Positions 52,947 through 61,734 of a stretch of DNA of 64,000 bases are shown one piece after another (within the stretch, counting starts at the first letter, position 1; each line of letters begins with the position of its first letter). Below the pieces are notes generated by a model. That model saw only the letters and a program-made list of their open reading frames with translations. It was not told the DNA's origin and did no database searches. Made by a program: the position numbers and the translations under genes. This DNA is from Deferrisoma camini S3R1 (GTDB lineage Bacteria; Desulfobacterota; Deferrisomatia; Deferrisomatales; Deferrisomataceae). The stretch spans positions 392,824 through 456,823 of the forward strand of contig NZ_JAFN01000001.1 in assembly GCF_000526155.1 (NCBI RefSeq). The letters are read 5' to 3'.

Positions 52947-52976
52947 AAAGAAAGCGTCCCCGGCTCGCTGGGACGC
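52947..52976 (-). terminator. Terminator of the pseudopilin operon
   Basis: On the minus strand GCGTCCC and GGGACGC pair around a nine-base loop, followed by TTTCTTT. It lies 110 bases beyond the stop of the giant pseudopilin and just upstream of the PP-loop gene start. Confidence 0.75.
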
Positions 52977-53085
52977 CCGCGTGGTCCGTTCGGCGTCCCC
53001 TCCCCGTCCGGGGAGGGTTGCCGAGTGGGTGGATCGATTACAGGGTAGACGAAGGCAACCGTTCGTGTAAAGAAATCACCCGGGT

Positions 53086-56000
53086 TCAGGGGGAGACCGG
53101 GATCTCCACTGGGCCGGCCGGGCACCCGGCCCAGTCCCCCCTCACGACCAGCGTGCCCGGGGTCGCCGGGGTCACCTGGGCTCCGACGACCTGGGCCGCC
53201 CCGTCCGGGGTCACCGACCAGGTGAATCGGTCGGTCCAGTCCTGACCGGCCGGCCCCGTGGCCGACACGGTGAACGCGACGCCCACCCGGGCCGAGGGGG
53301 ACGAGGCGGCCGTGGCCACCTCGGGGCAACGGGGGGTGAGCACGGCCGGGCCCGCGGTGCACGGTGCCGCGCCCATGCGGGCCTCCACGGTGCGGGGCCC
53401 GGGGCGGTCGAGCACCAACTCCCGTCCGGCCAGGTCGGAGCCGTCTACCGAGAAGTCGTAGCGGGCCGTGAGGTCGTCGCCGGCGTCGAGCACCGAGAGC
53501 TCGACCCGGTCTCCCACGGCCGGGTCGGTCGGGGTGAACACGATCCCGGCCGCGGGGCAGCTCACCGCCAGATCCAGGCCGGCCGCGCACCCGTTGGTGT
53601 CCTGGGCCTCGACCCGGGCCGCCCCCGGGGTCAGGGCCTCCAGCTCCACCGTGGGGCCCAGGTTCGCGGCGACGGTCACCACCGACGGCGTGTCCACGGT
53701 CCACAGCGGGGTGCCGTGGAGCCCCACGGCCGACACCACGGCCCGGTCCCCGGGCCGGAGCCCCGCCGGAGGGCTCATCTCCAGGCGCAGCCCGCAGGAG
53801 ACGACCACCTCGGACTCGGCCACGCATCCGGCACCGTCCGTGGCCCGAACCGCGGCCGTGCCCTCGGCCCGCGCCTCCACGGCCCCGGTTGGGTCCACCA
53901 GGGCGACCGAGGGGTCCAGGCTCTGCCACACCGGCGTGCCGTCGGCCCCTGTGGCGGCCAACGTGCCCAGGTCGCCGGGCGCCAGGGACAGGGCTGGGGG
54001 ATCCACCCGCAGGCCGCAGCAGCGGGTGCACAGCTCGGGCCTCGAACCGTTCCACGTGGGGTCGTACCAGATCACCGCGCCCCCCTGGTTGTCCAGGCCC
54101 TTCTCCGCCGTGATCACTCCGTACCAACGCCAGGCGCCCGCGAACCGGACCACCCCTTCGACGTACAGGGCGGCCCGGGCGTGGACGCCGAGGTCGCCGG
54201 CCGGCGACGGCGTGGAGCCGGGCGGCACCCCCAGGGGGAGCTCGTCGCGTGTCGGGGGAGCGGTGGCCTCGTCGTACCGGGCGTCCGCAGGGGCGGGCAC
54301 GGCCGCGGGCACCGCCCGGGTCGGCCCGGGGGTCTGGAACGCGACGTTGCCGGCCACGTACACGAGCCCCTCGGTGAAATAGTCGCCGGTGACCTGGTAG
54401 GTGGGGAGGTCCGAGGCGCCGGCAGCATCGAGTAGGGCGCCGGACCGAAGGCCGGCGGGCGCGTCGATGAACACGAACCGGCCGTCGTAGAGGGGGGTCG
54501 CCCCGCCCGGGCCGGGCAACCCGGTGAGCTCCTGGAACCCAGCCACGGCGCCGGTGCGGGGGTTGCGCAGGAGCCCCCCCCCGACGGGCTCCCAGTACAC
54601 GCCCCGCGCCCGGGCGAGGAGCTTGAGCCGGTCGTAGTCGAGGCGCGAGGCGAGCCCGGCGGCGCCGGGCACGTTCTGGAACACGTTGGGGTGGGCCGTG
54701 CTCACGGAAGCACCCGACCCGCCCGGCACGAACGGCTGGTCCATTTCACCGGTCGGGGTCAGTGCGGCGCCGCCCACGAAGACGCCGCCTCCCACGTATA
54801 CGTTGAGGAACCGGTCGGTCCGGGAGGTTCCCAGGAGGGGGGCGGCCGGATCCTTGGCGACGAGGACCGGCGCCGGGGGGAGCCTCCAGTCCCCGCCCAC
54901 GACCGCGTCGCCGCCGTGGACGGTCACGGGGCCGGTCCAGTCCCCAAAGGTGGCGGCCGGCAGGACCAGGCACAGGGGCAGGGGCGGCACCAGCAGGGCC
55001 TCGGCCACGCAGTTGCGGTCGGTCGGGTCGTCCGGGTCGAAGTAGGTCGCCCGCACCGTGACCACCCGGTCCGACGGGGCGTACAGACGCCCGCTGCCGG
55101 CGGTGTCGGTGGGGTCCTGGGTCACCACGAGGCTCCCCTGGAAGTAGGGGCTGTCCGTGGCCGGGGTGCCGTGGACGTCCACCTCGAAGAGGTCCGGCCC
55201 CTCCTCGTCCAGCACGGTTCCGTCGGTGTCGAGCACCTGTACCACCAGCCCCCGGGTGGAACCCACGGTGCGCTGGATGTCGTCGGCCGCGTAGTCCCGG
55301 CGGTTCTGATCGCAGTCCTTCACCCGGAAGAACACGGTGTTGCCGTCTGCCGCGCACAGAGGGGTGTCCTCGGCCCGGGGTCGGTTCGGCACGGCACCCG
55401 GGTTGTCGGCGACCGGGCTGATGAGGATCTCCGAGCAGGTGGTGTCCACCGAGACCGGCTCCGAGGCGCAGCTCACCCCCCCCTTCGCGGAGGAGGTGGC
55501 CTGGTCGGGGACGTAGGCCTCGATCCGAAACCCGTCGCCGGTCTGGGCCGAGCCCAGGTACAGCGGGAGCCGGGCCGTCTGGCCCGCGCCGGCCGCGGAA
55601 AAGGTGACCCGCGCCCGCTGGACCGGGCGGTTGCGGTCGAAGCTGGGCAGCCCCAGGCTGCCGGCGCGGGGGACGACCACGAGCTCCACGGTGGTGCCGG
55701 CCGGCACGCACTGGGTCACGAGGACGTCCATCTGGCCTTCGCAGGCCCGGTTCCAGCTGGTCACGGCCGTGCCGGACGCGTCGAGCACCCGCACGCCGCA
55801 GCCGGTGCACGGCGCGACGTGCACCGGCAGGATCGAGGGGCCCGACGGGGACCAGGTGGGCGTGAGCCGGAGCGTCGGGGCATAGGGGATGCCCCCCACC
55901 GAACAGGTGGGGGGGAGATAGGCCACGCTGAAGGTGCCGGGGGTCACGGCGCCCGGGTCGGGCCGGACCACGTCCACGGGATCGGGGCTCAGGGTGGCCC

Positions 56001-57738
56001 GGTTTCCCGGCGAAGAGATCGCGCCTTGATCCGTGGCCGGGCCGGTCTGGGGAACCAGCTCGGCCCGCACCGACTCGCCGGTGCCCGTCAGGGTCCAGAG
56101 GGCGTTGCCGCAGGCGTCCTCCACGCCGAAGGTGTCCACCACGGGAACCGTCGGATCGGGGCAGTCCGTGAACGCGGTGGACGGGATGTGGGCGGTGGGG
56201 CCCAGGAGCCGGTGGGGCGGCAGGATCACCTCCACGTCCACCCGGCCGCTCAGGGTGTCGGTCTGGATCCACGCCGGAAACCGGTTGGGGTCGGCCGGGG
56301 AGCGGGGCACGGCGTACCGGCTGTAGTCGTCCGAGCGCGAGCGGTACACCAGCACCCCCGACGGCTGGTCCAGGGTGCGGGGCTCCAGGGTCCCGAACTC
56401 CGGGTCGGGCCTGATCTCCAGCTGGGCGGGGTGGGCGGCGGCGTCGGCCGGGTCCACCATCCGGTCGCAGGCGTCCAGGATCCGGAACCCGGTCTGCCCC
56501 TCGCCCCCGCAGCTGGGCACCTCCAGCAGCGCCAGGTCGAACGCGACCCGCTGGGGCAGCCCCGGCCCCACGGTGGCGGTCACCGTGACCTGGCGCGGGG
56601 TGCACGCCCCGAAGGGGGTCAGGAGGGTGGGCGGCTCGGCCGTGCGCGCGGTCACGGTGTACGTTCCCTCGGGCAGATCGGCGCAGCCGGGAGGCCACAC
56701 CTCCTGGGCCTGCACGTATCCGTCCGCGTCCGTCACGGCTTGGGACGAGGCCAGCGCGACACCGTGCCCGCTGGGGCCGGCCAGGGTGAACCGCACCGTG
56801 CGGCCCTCCTCCGGCGCGGAGCCCCGGAGCACCCGGAACCGTACCGGGGTGGTGGTCCCCCGCAGGTCCGGAGCCCGGAACGGGCCCAGGGTCGAGGCCG
56901 GCACGACCCTGGGGCAGTCCCAGAGGTTCCGGGGGGCCACCGACGTGACCAGCCGGGTCTGGCGCGCCCCACCGGGCCCTGGGAACCGGGGATCCGGCCT
57001 GGGCGGTTCGGTCACCACCCGTATCTCGATGCGTCGGATCAGGGCCTCCAGGGGTTCTCCTGCGGCCAGACGGGGGCTGGTGGTTCGGTCCACCCGATCG
57101 AGCCACTCCTCGGTGCCGTTGCCGTCGAAGTCTCCCCAGTACCGAAACAGGGGGCCGGCTCGGTCGGGGTCGGCGATCAGGAGGGCCACCGCCTGGTCCG
57201 GCCCACCGTTGATCTCGCGCATCAAGGTGAAGAAGTCCTCCCCCGACCGGCGCACCAGGCGGTACCGGTAGGTCTCGGCCGGGGAGCCGGCGTAGGTGCC
57301 GGGGGGGAACGTGCCGTAGGGGTCCCTCGGGCCGGCCCCGGGGACGGTGGCGCCCGGGGCCTGGGCGTCGTGGTCGGCCGACAGGTCGGCCGTGAACGTG
57401 ATCTCGTTCTCGTGGGCCACCAGAAACCGGGGTTGCCCGCCCTCCACGTCGGCCCCGGCGCCGAGGCTCATGAGGGCCCGCGAGAGCTCATCCACGGCGA
57501 CCCTGGCGTTCTGGCGCGCGTCCGCCACGTCCTCCTGCACCCGGTAGGAGCGTTCCTGCACGAGAAACGCCTGGTACAGCAAGGAGAGGAAGATCCCGGC
57601 CACGGCCAGGGCGACCAGGAGTTCCACGAGGGTGAACCCGCTCCGCGCGCCGCGTCCCGGCCGGGGGGCCCTGCCACCCCCGGGGAACCGTCGCCGGCGG
57701 GAGTCCGCGAATCCACGCAACGCGATCCTAGTCCTCAT
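53086..57738 (-). CDS. Giant PilW-like pseudopilin (1550 aa) with Ig-like C-terminus
   Basis: A type IV pilin-like N-terminus, with a 34-residue basic leader ending RSG then FTLVELLVALAVAGIF; Glu at mature position 5 and Gly at -1 fit prepilin peptidase and N-methylation. A PilW/GspJ-like region follows to about residue 270. The rest is a very long extracellular part with many Cys: beta-sandwich segments, a central Gly/Pro-rich region (about 985-1230) and at least two bacterial Ig-like repeats (SLDPSVALVDPTG; WTVDTPSVVTVAANLG) from about 1240 to the end. Usual PilW is about 300 aa, so this is a pilin fused to a large adhesin-like body. It overlaps the upstream pseudopilin gene by 11 bases. 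GGAGGG precedes ATG 57738. Confidence 0.85.
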   Translation of the reverse strand: MRTRIALRGFADSRRRRFPGGGRAPRPGRGARSGFTLVELLVALAVAGIFLSLLYQAFLVQERSYRVQEDVADARQNARVAVDELSRALMSLGAGADVEGGQPRFLVAHENEITFTADLSADHDAQAPGATVPGAGPRDPYGTFPPGTYAGSPAETYRYRLVRRSGEDFFTLMREINGGPDQAVALLIADPDRAGPLFRYWGDFDGNGTEEWLDRVDRTTSPRLAAGEPLEALIRRIEIRVVTEPPRPDPRFPGPGGARQTRLVTSVAPRNLWDCPRVVPASTLGPFRAPDLRGTTTPVRFRVLRGSAPEEGRTVRFTLAGPSGHGVALASSQAVTDADGYVQAQEVWPPGCADLPEGTYTVTARTAEPPTLLTPFGACTPRQVTVTATVGPGLPQRVAFDLALLEVPSCGGEGQTGFRILDACDRMVDPADAAAHPAQLEIRPDPEFGTLEPRTLDQPSGVLVYRSRSDDYSRYAVPRSPADPNRFPAWIQTDTLSGRVDVEVILPPHRLLGPTAHIPSTAFTDCPDPTVPVVDTFGVEDACGNALWTLTGTGESVRAELVPQTGPATDQGAISSPGNRATLSPDPVDVVRPDPGAVTPGTFSVAYLPPTCSVGGIPYAPTLRLTPTWSPSGPSILPVHVAPCTGCGVRVLDASGTAVTSWNRACEGQMDVLVTQCVPAGTTVELVVVPRAGSLGLPSFDRNRPVQRARVTFSAAGAGQTARLPLYLGSAQTGDGFRIEAYVPDQATSSAKGGVSCASEPVSVDTTCSEILISPVADNPGAVPNRPRAEDTPLCAADGNTVFFRVKDCDQNRRDYAADDIQRTVGSTRGLVVQVLDTDGTVLDEEGPDLFEVDVHGTPATDSPYFQGSLVVTQDPTDTAGSGRLYAPSDRVVTVRATYFDPDDPTDRNCVAEALLVPPLPLCLVLPAATFGDWTGPVTVHGGDAVVGGDWRLPPAPVLVAKDPAAPLLGTSRTDRFLNVYVGGGVFVGGAALTPTGEMDQPFVPGGSGASVSTAHPNVFQNVPGAAGLASRLDYDRLKLLARARGVYWEPVGGGLLRNPRTGAVAGFQELTGLPGPGGATPLYDGRFVFIDAPAGLRSGALLDAAGASDLPTYQVTGDYFTEGLVYVAGNVAFQTPGPTRAVPAAVPAPADARYDEATAPPTRDELPLGVPPGSTPSPAGDLGVHARAALYVEGVVRFAGAWRWYGVITAEKGLDNQGGAVIWYDPTWNGSRPELCTRCCGLRVDPPALSLAPGDLGTLAATGADGTPVWQSLDPSVALVDPTGAVEARAEGTAAVRATDGAGCVAESEVVVSCGLRLEMSPPAGLRPGDRAVVSAVGLHGTPLWTVDTPSVVTVAANLGPTVELEALTPGAARVEAQDTNGCAAGLDLAVSCPAAGIVFTPTDPAVGDRVELSVLDAGDDLTARYDFSVDGSDLAGRELVLDRPGPRTVEARMGAAPCTAGPAVLTPRCPEVATAASSPSARVGVAFTVSATGPAGQDWTDRFTWSVTPDGAAQVVGAQVTPATPGTLVVRGDWAGCPAGPVEIPVSP

Positions 57739-58684
57739 GGCCGACCCTCCAGCTCGTCACGGCCTGCTCGGGGAGCCCGGTCCGCCGCACGACCATCTGG
57801 GCCAACCCCCGGCTGCGTCCCACCAGGCTGGGGCTCACCACCCGGTACTCGCCGGGACCGCCGGCCTCGGCCCGCACCGAGGCGCGCCCCGTGCCCCCCG
57901 ACACCGGAAAGTCGCGGTCCCAGGTGTCGGCGGAGCTCGAGTCCGCGTCCCCGGGGGGCGCGGTGCCCGCGGCGAGCGACGCGATCCAGGGGTGGCGCCC
58001 CATGCGGTAGGGCCCGGAGCCGGGGGCGGCGTCGAGTCGGAGGATCACCGTGCCGGCCACCGAGTTCCGGTCGGAGGTCACGACCCGGTAGGCCCGGTCG
58101 TCTGCGTCCCAGACGACCCACCCGTCCCAGGTTCCGGGGGGAGAGACCACCGCCCAAGCCGGGTCGGTCACCTCCAGGTCGGTGCCCGACACCGTTGCGG
58201 CCGGGATCTCCCGTACCAGGAAGAAACGGCCCGCCGCCGGCGTTCCGGCCGCGGCGGCGAGCCGGAACCGGGCCGCCCCCCGGGGGCCGGAGCAGTCCTG
58301 CACCGCGTAGGCCGTGGCCGAGGCGTCGTAGAGGGTGAACCCGGTGTACAGGCACGAGACGGAGTCCCAGGGCACGGCGGGAAGGATCGGGGTCAACGCG
58401 GGCACCTCGACGGCGCCGGGGGCGGCAGCCGTGGCCGCCCCCAGTTTGCCCCAGCCCCGGGCCACGTAGTACCGGGCCTCCTCCAGGCCGGCCTCGGCCA
58501 CGTAGGCGGCCGTTCGGGCGTCCCGGTCCCGGGCGCTGATCTGCACCTCGAGGGTGGTGGACTGGATCGCGGCCGCCCCGAGCATGCTCAGGATGGCCAA
58601 GAGCATCATGGTGGTCGCCAGGGCGAAGCCCTCGCGGGACGAGGGGGGGGACGAACGGCTCCGGTGGCGGGCGAAAGGATCCAT
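57728..58684 (-). CDS. PilX-like minor pseudopilin
   Basis: A 318-aa protein with a pilin-type N-terminus: basic leader ending SREG, then FALATTMMLLAILSML, and a TTLEVQISARDRDARTAAYVAEAGLEEARYY helix, the PilX_N pattern. Position 5 of the mature part is Thr instead of Glu, as is common for PilX-type proteins. The remainder is a beta-rich domain of about 230 residues. ATG 58684 has GGGGAGG close upstream. First gene of the two-gene pilin operon; no fimT, pilV, pilE or pilY1 homologue lies beside it, so the operon is incomplete compared with canonical minor-pilin clusters. Confidence 0.85.
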   Translation of the reverse strand: MDPFARHRSRSSPPSSREGFALATTMMLLAILSMLGAAAIQSTTLEVQISARDRDARTAAYVAEAGLEEARYYVARGWGKLGAATAAAPGAVEVPALTPILPAVPWDSVSCLYTGFTLYDASATAYAVQDCSGPRGAARFRLAAAAGTPAAGRFFLVREIPAATVSGTDLEVTDPAWAVVSPPGTWDGWVVWDADDRAYRVVTSDRNSVAGTVILRLDAAPGSGPYRMGRHPWIASLAAGTAPPGDADSSSADTWDRDFPVSGGTGRASVRAEAGGPGEYRVVSPSLVGRSRGLAQMVVRRTGLPEQAVTSWRVGHED

Positions 58685-58850
58685 GGGCCTCCCCGGTGCC
58701 CCCGAAGTCTCCGCGTCGTGCGGCAAAGGGGAGGGCCGTCCGTGCCGGTCGGTCGTGGGATCGTCCCACCCTACCACGGGGGGGCGGGCGTGCAACCCCC
58801 GGTGGTTTCGATCGAGCCGTCGGTTTCGTGCTATTAGTATTTGGATTCCT

Positions 58851-58866
58851 AGCCCCCCAGCCTCCC
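58851..58866. repeat. Octamer pair upstream of the XdhC-type gene
   Basis: AGCCCCCC and AGCCTCCC, preceded by ATTCCT and followed by GGCGG; degenerate form of the AGCCTTCT arrays. Confidence 0.55.
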
Positions 58867-58888
58867 GGCGGAAAAAAGGAGAGAAGCC

Positions 58889-59659
58889 GTGGCGACCGAC
58901 CTTTGGGAGAGGGTGTGCGATCTGTTGGAGCAGGGGCGGAGCGCCTGCCTCGCCACCGTGGTGGCCTCGGAGGACGAGGGGCGGGTGGGCCGGCGTCTGC
59001 TGGTGCTTCCGGGCGGCCAGGTGGAGGGGACCACGGGGCTGCCGGAGTTGGACCGGCAGATCGCCCGGGCGGCAAGCGATGCGCTCGCGGATCTTCGGCG
59101 GGGGTGGGTGGAGATCCCCGAGGGACACCGGGTGTTCCTGGACGTCCTGGCCCCGGAGGCCTCGGTGCTCGTGTGCGGGGCCGGTCACATCGCGGTGCCG
59201 TTGGCCGAGTTCGCGCGGACGGTCGGCTTCCGGGTGACGGTTCTGGACGACCGGCCCGACTTCGCCCATCCCGACCGGTTCCCCGGCTGCCACGTGATCG
59301 CCCGGGATTTCCGGGAGGCCCTGGCCGAGATGCCCTTGGGCCCCCACTGGTACGTGGTGGTGATCACCCGGGGTCACGAGCACGACGCCGAGTGCCTGGA
59401 GGCGGTGCTCCGCCGGCCCACGGCTTACGTGGGGTTGATCGGGAGCCGGCGGCGGGTGGGGTTCGTGCTGGAGATGCTGGGCCGCCAGGGGATCCCCCAG
59501 AGCCGACTCCGGGATGTGTTCACCCCGATCGGCCTGCCCATCGGGGGGGAGAGCCCGGCCGAGATCGCCCTGTCGATCGTGTCGGAGCTGGTGTGCGTGC
59601 GGCGGAAGGGACCGGGGCAGGCGCGGGTGCTCCGTCGGGCCGTGGAGGAAGGGTCATGA
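58889..59659 (+). CDS. XdhC-family protein with C-terminal Rossmann domain
   Basis: A 256-aa protein. The C-terminal part (about 88-245) is the XdhC_C Rossmann domain: VLVCGAGHIAVPLAEFA, VTVLDDRPDFAHPDRFPG, VVVITRGHEHDAECLEAVL and VGLIGSRRRVGFVLEML. The N-terminal 85 residues retain a reduced XdhC_CoxI region (ACLATVVASEDEGRVGRRLLVLPGG) without the GSVGGGC segment. XdhC proteins deliver and sulphurate molybdenum cofactor for xanthine dehydrogenase-type enzymes. Start is GTG 58889 with AAGGAGA. The next gene encodes the missing CoxI module, overlapping by ATGA. No molybdoenzyme is adjacent. Confidence 0.88.
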   Translation: MATDLWERVCDLLEQGRSACLATVVASEDEGRVGRRLLVLPGGQVEGTTGLPELDRQIARAASDALADLRRGWVEIPEGHRVFLDVLAPEASVLVCGAGHIAVPLAEFARTVGFRVTVLDDRPDFAHPDRFPGCHVIARDFREALAEMPLGPHWYVVVITRGHEHDAECLEAVLRRPTAYVGLIGSRRRVGFVLEMLGRQGIPQSRLRDVFTPIGLPIGGESPAEIALSIVSELVCVRRKGPGQARVLRRAVEEGS

Positions 59660-59985
59660 CCGACCGGGAGATCTTCGAGAAGGTGGTGGAGCTGCGCAGC
59701 GCCGGGGTGGAGGCGTGCCTGGCCACCGTGGTGGGGGCCGGTGGGTCCACCCCCCGGGAGGTGGGGGCGAAGATGATCGTGTGCGCCGACGGCACCACCT
59801 ACGGCTCGGTGGGGGGAGGGTGCGGCGAGAGCCAGGTGAAGAGCGCGGCCCTCCGGGCGCTGCTGGTCACGGGGCGGCCCGAGCTCGTGGAGGTGGACCT
59901 CACCGACGACCTGGGCACCCGGGGGGGCGACGTCTGCGGCGGGCGCATGTGGATCTTCGTGGAGCCCCTGCAAAAGAAAGGGTGA
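59656..59985 (+). CDS. Stand-alone XdhC_CoxI domain protein
   Basis: A 109-aa protein that is only the N-terminal XdhC_CoxI module: GVEACLATVVGAGGSTPREVGAKM, then GSVGGGCGESQVKSAALRAL and CGGRMWIFVEPL, including the conserved Cys in GGGC. Its ATG overlaps the previous stop (ATGA, 59656-59659), so both parts are made together and probably form a complex equal to a full XdhC. Ends at 59985, 37 bases before the convergent small conserved gene. Confidence 0.87.
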   Translation: MTDREIFEKVVELRSAGVEACLATVVGAGGSTPREVGAKMIVCADGTTYGSVGGGCGESQVKSAALRALLVTGRPELVEVDLTDDLGTRGGDVCGGRMWIFVEPLQKKG

Positions 59986-60022
59986 CCCCGCGGGCGCGGA
60001 GAGGCACCCCCCTGCCCCGCCG

Positions 60023-60376
60023 TCAGTCGGTACGGTTCTTCCTCGGCCCCGGAAACGCGATCACCTTGGGCTTTGCCGGCGGGGAATCGGGCCGCTCCTC
60101 CGACACCGCCTCCTGGGGCTCCCCTCGGAACGCGGCCGGCTCGGGGAGCCGCTCGATCCGGATCGGAGTGCCGCCCATGGTGAAGGGGTCGCCGTCGATC
60201 TGAGACGGCTCCAGGATCCATGTCATCTCCTGGAGCGGCACGGTGAGCACCGTGAACCGGATGCGTCGCCATCCCACCTTCACGTCCGGGAGGATCTCCT
60301 CCACCCGGCCGAAAAAGGCGGGTCTGTCTTCCACGTGCACGAGAATCACGTCGCCCGGCTGGACGCGGGTATCCAT
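60023..60376 (-). CDS. Small conserved protein of unknown function
   Basis: A 117-aa protein I cannot place in a family. Residues 5-80 look like a compact beta-barrel (VQPGDVILVHVEDRPAFFGR; VKVGWRRIRFTVLTVPLQ; MTWILEPSQIDGDPFTM), and the tail is Pro/Lys-rich and disordered, ending PRKNRTD. The conserved phrase EMTWILEPSQIDG suggests a real, selected protein. Last gene of a coupled minus-strand cluster, 6 bases after the CYTH gene. Confidence 0.7.
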   Translation of the reverse strand: MDTRVQPGDVILVHVEDRPAFFGRVEEILPDVKVGWRRIRFTVLTVPLQEMTWILEPSQIDGDPFTMGGTPIRIERLPEPAAFRGEPQEAVSEERPDSPPAKPKVIAFPGPRKNRTD

Positions 60377-60382
60377 GGCTCG

Positions 60383-60868
60383 TCACTCCTTCGGTTCGGG
60401 GGGCGGCGGGGGGATCCGGCCGGTGCGGGCCAGGGCGGCGTTCTGGAACCGGGGATGATCCGTGACCTCCTGACCCACCCACGGAGGCAGTTCGGGGGTC
60501 TCGTCGGGGGTCCGAAGCTCCACCTCGGCCGTGACGAGGCCCCGGAACGGCTCGGCGAACACGTCCACCTCCCACACGTGGCCGCCGTGCAGAACCAGGT
60601 GGCGGGTCTTCCGGATGACGGTGGTGCCTTCGACCCGCAGCTCGATGAGCGCCCGGGCCGCCTCGGCGGGGATGCTGAGGTTCACCTCCCGTCGGGCCCG
60701 AAGCCCGGGGCCCTTCACCGTGAGGACCCCCCGCTCTCCCTCCAGCCGCACCCGGACCACCGGCTCGAACCCCAGATAGGCCTGTTCGATGCGGACCCCC
60801 CGGGGCAGGGCCGGAAGCGCCGCCGGGTTGACGAGGAACTTGCGTTCGTACTCCCATTGGATCTTCAC
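60383..60868 (-). CDS. CYTH domain protein (class IV adenylate cyclase / triphosphatase-like)
   Basis: A 161-aa tunnel-fold protein. The ExExK signature is EYERKFLV near residues 6-13, followed by EQAYLGFEPVVRVRLEGERGVLTVKGPG and the acidic strand TAEVELRTPDE, giving the expected alternating basic and acidic residues of the metal-triphosphate tunnel. Short CYTH proteins hydrolyse tripolyphosphate or thiamine triphosphate, and some are adenylate cyclases; which applies is unknown. Start GTG 60868 overlaps the DUF1848 stop as GTGA. The Pro-rich tail is unstructured. Confidence 0.9.
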   Translation of the reverse strand: MKIQWEYERKFLVNPAALPALPRGVRIEQAYLGFEPVVRVRLEGERGVLTVKGPGLRARREVNLSIPAEAARALIELRVEGTTVIRKTRHLVLHGGHVWEVDVFAEPFRGLVTAEVELRTPDETPELPPWVGQEVTDHPRFQNAALARTGRIPPPPPEPKE

Positions 60869-61734
60869 CCCAACGCCTCCTGGGTAGGGTCGTGGGCCCG
60901 GTGCCGGGCCAAGGCCCGGTCCCTGGCGTGGGTCGCGTAGCAGTACAAGCAGCCGTGCACGCACGTGTCGTAGGCCCCGATGTCCACGGACGGGGCGCAC
61001 CGGCAGGCCGTGCGCTGCCCGGGGTCTTTGGGCGCGGCCGCCTCCACGCCCCACAGGCGCCGGAGCCACCGCCCGTCGATGCAGGCGCCCGGGGGGATGC
61101 CGGCGTCCTCCAGGTCCTCACAGCAGGTGCGCATCGGGATGCCGTGGCGGGCGGCGATGCCCGCGAGGTCCCGGGTGAGCTCGGCCCCGCCTTCGGTGTG
61201 CACGCGCAGACCCGCGCGCCGGAACCGCCCCTCCGGGGCCCGGTAGGGGTCGTACAGGCTCAGGATGCACCGGTCCACCCGGCCGGAGAGCCGGCCGGCC
61301 AGGCGCTCGAAGTTGCGGCGGTGCCACGCCGGGTCGATGCCCAGCTCGGGCACGAACAGCACCGGATCGTAGCGCCAGGCCACCCGCCGGGCCCCCAGTT
61401 GCCGCGACAGCTCCTCCAGGCCGGCGAGCGCGGCCCGCAGAGGGGGGGCGTGGGGTTCGAGCTCCGGGGGGTACCCGGTGACCGTGACCAGCCAGACCGA
61501 CCGGATCCCCCTGCGCTCCCACTCCCGGAGGTCCCCGAGCAGCGGGCCGGGGGTGCGGGTCCACAGAACCAGGGCGTCCATCGTGCCGGCGGGCGGGGGC
61601 CGCAGGTCCACCGTGCGAACCAGGGAAGGCCGGAACGGGTGGACCACCCGGGCGCGGCCCTGGGCCAGCCGCTGCCGGAGCCAGCCAGGGTACAGGGCCG
61701 GGACGTCGGTGCGGCGGCTGGCCGACACGATCAC
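60865..61734 (-). CDS. DUF1848 protein with Cys cluster
   Basis: A 289-aa protein. It opens with the DUF1848 signature VSASRRTDVPALYPGWLRQRL and contains VVHPFRPSLVRTVDL, DALVLWTRTPGPLL, LVTVTGYPPELEPH and RYDPVLFVPEL. The C-terminus has CCEDLE, CRCAPSVDIGAYDTCVHGCLYCYA; the final CxxxCxxC resembles a radical-SAM cluster placed at the C-terminus, as this family is thought to be, though function is unknown. Start GTG 61734 overlaps the upstream CPBP gene as GTGA. Part of a four-gene coupled unit. Confidence 0.88.
   Translation of the reverse strand: MIVSASRRTDVPALYPGWLRQRLAQGRARVVHPFRPSLVRTVDLRPPPAGTMDALVLWTRTPGPLLGDLREWERRGIRSVWLVTVTGYPPELEPHAPPLRAALAGLEELSRQLGARRVAWRYDPVLFVPELGIDPAWHRRNFERLAGRLSGRVDRCILSLYDPYRAPEGRFRRAGLRVHTEGGAELTRDLAGIAARHGIPMRTCCEDLEDAGIPPGACIDGRWLRRLWGVEAAAPKDPGQRTACRCAPSVDIGAYDTCVHGCLYCYATHARDRALARHRAHDPTQEALG

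Noticed and set aside
54691-58338. A 1215-codon plus-strand open frame opposite the pseudopilins
   Set aside because: Gly/Arg/Pro-rich shadow frame; minus strand has clear prepilin signals and overlapping gene structure.
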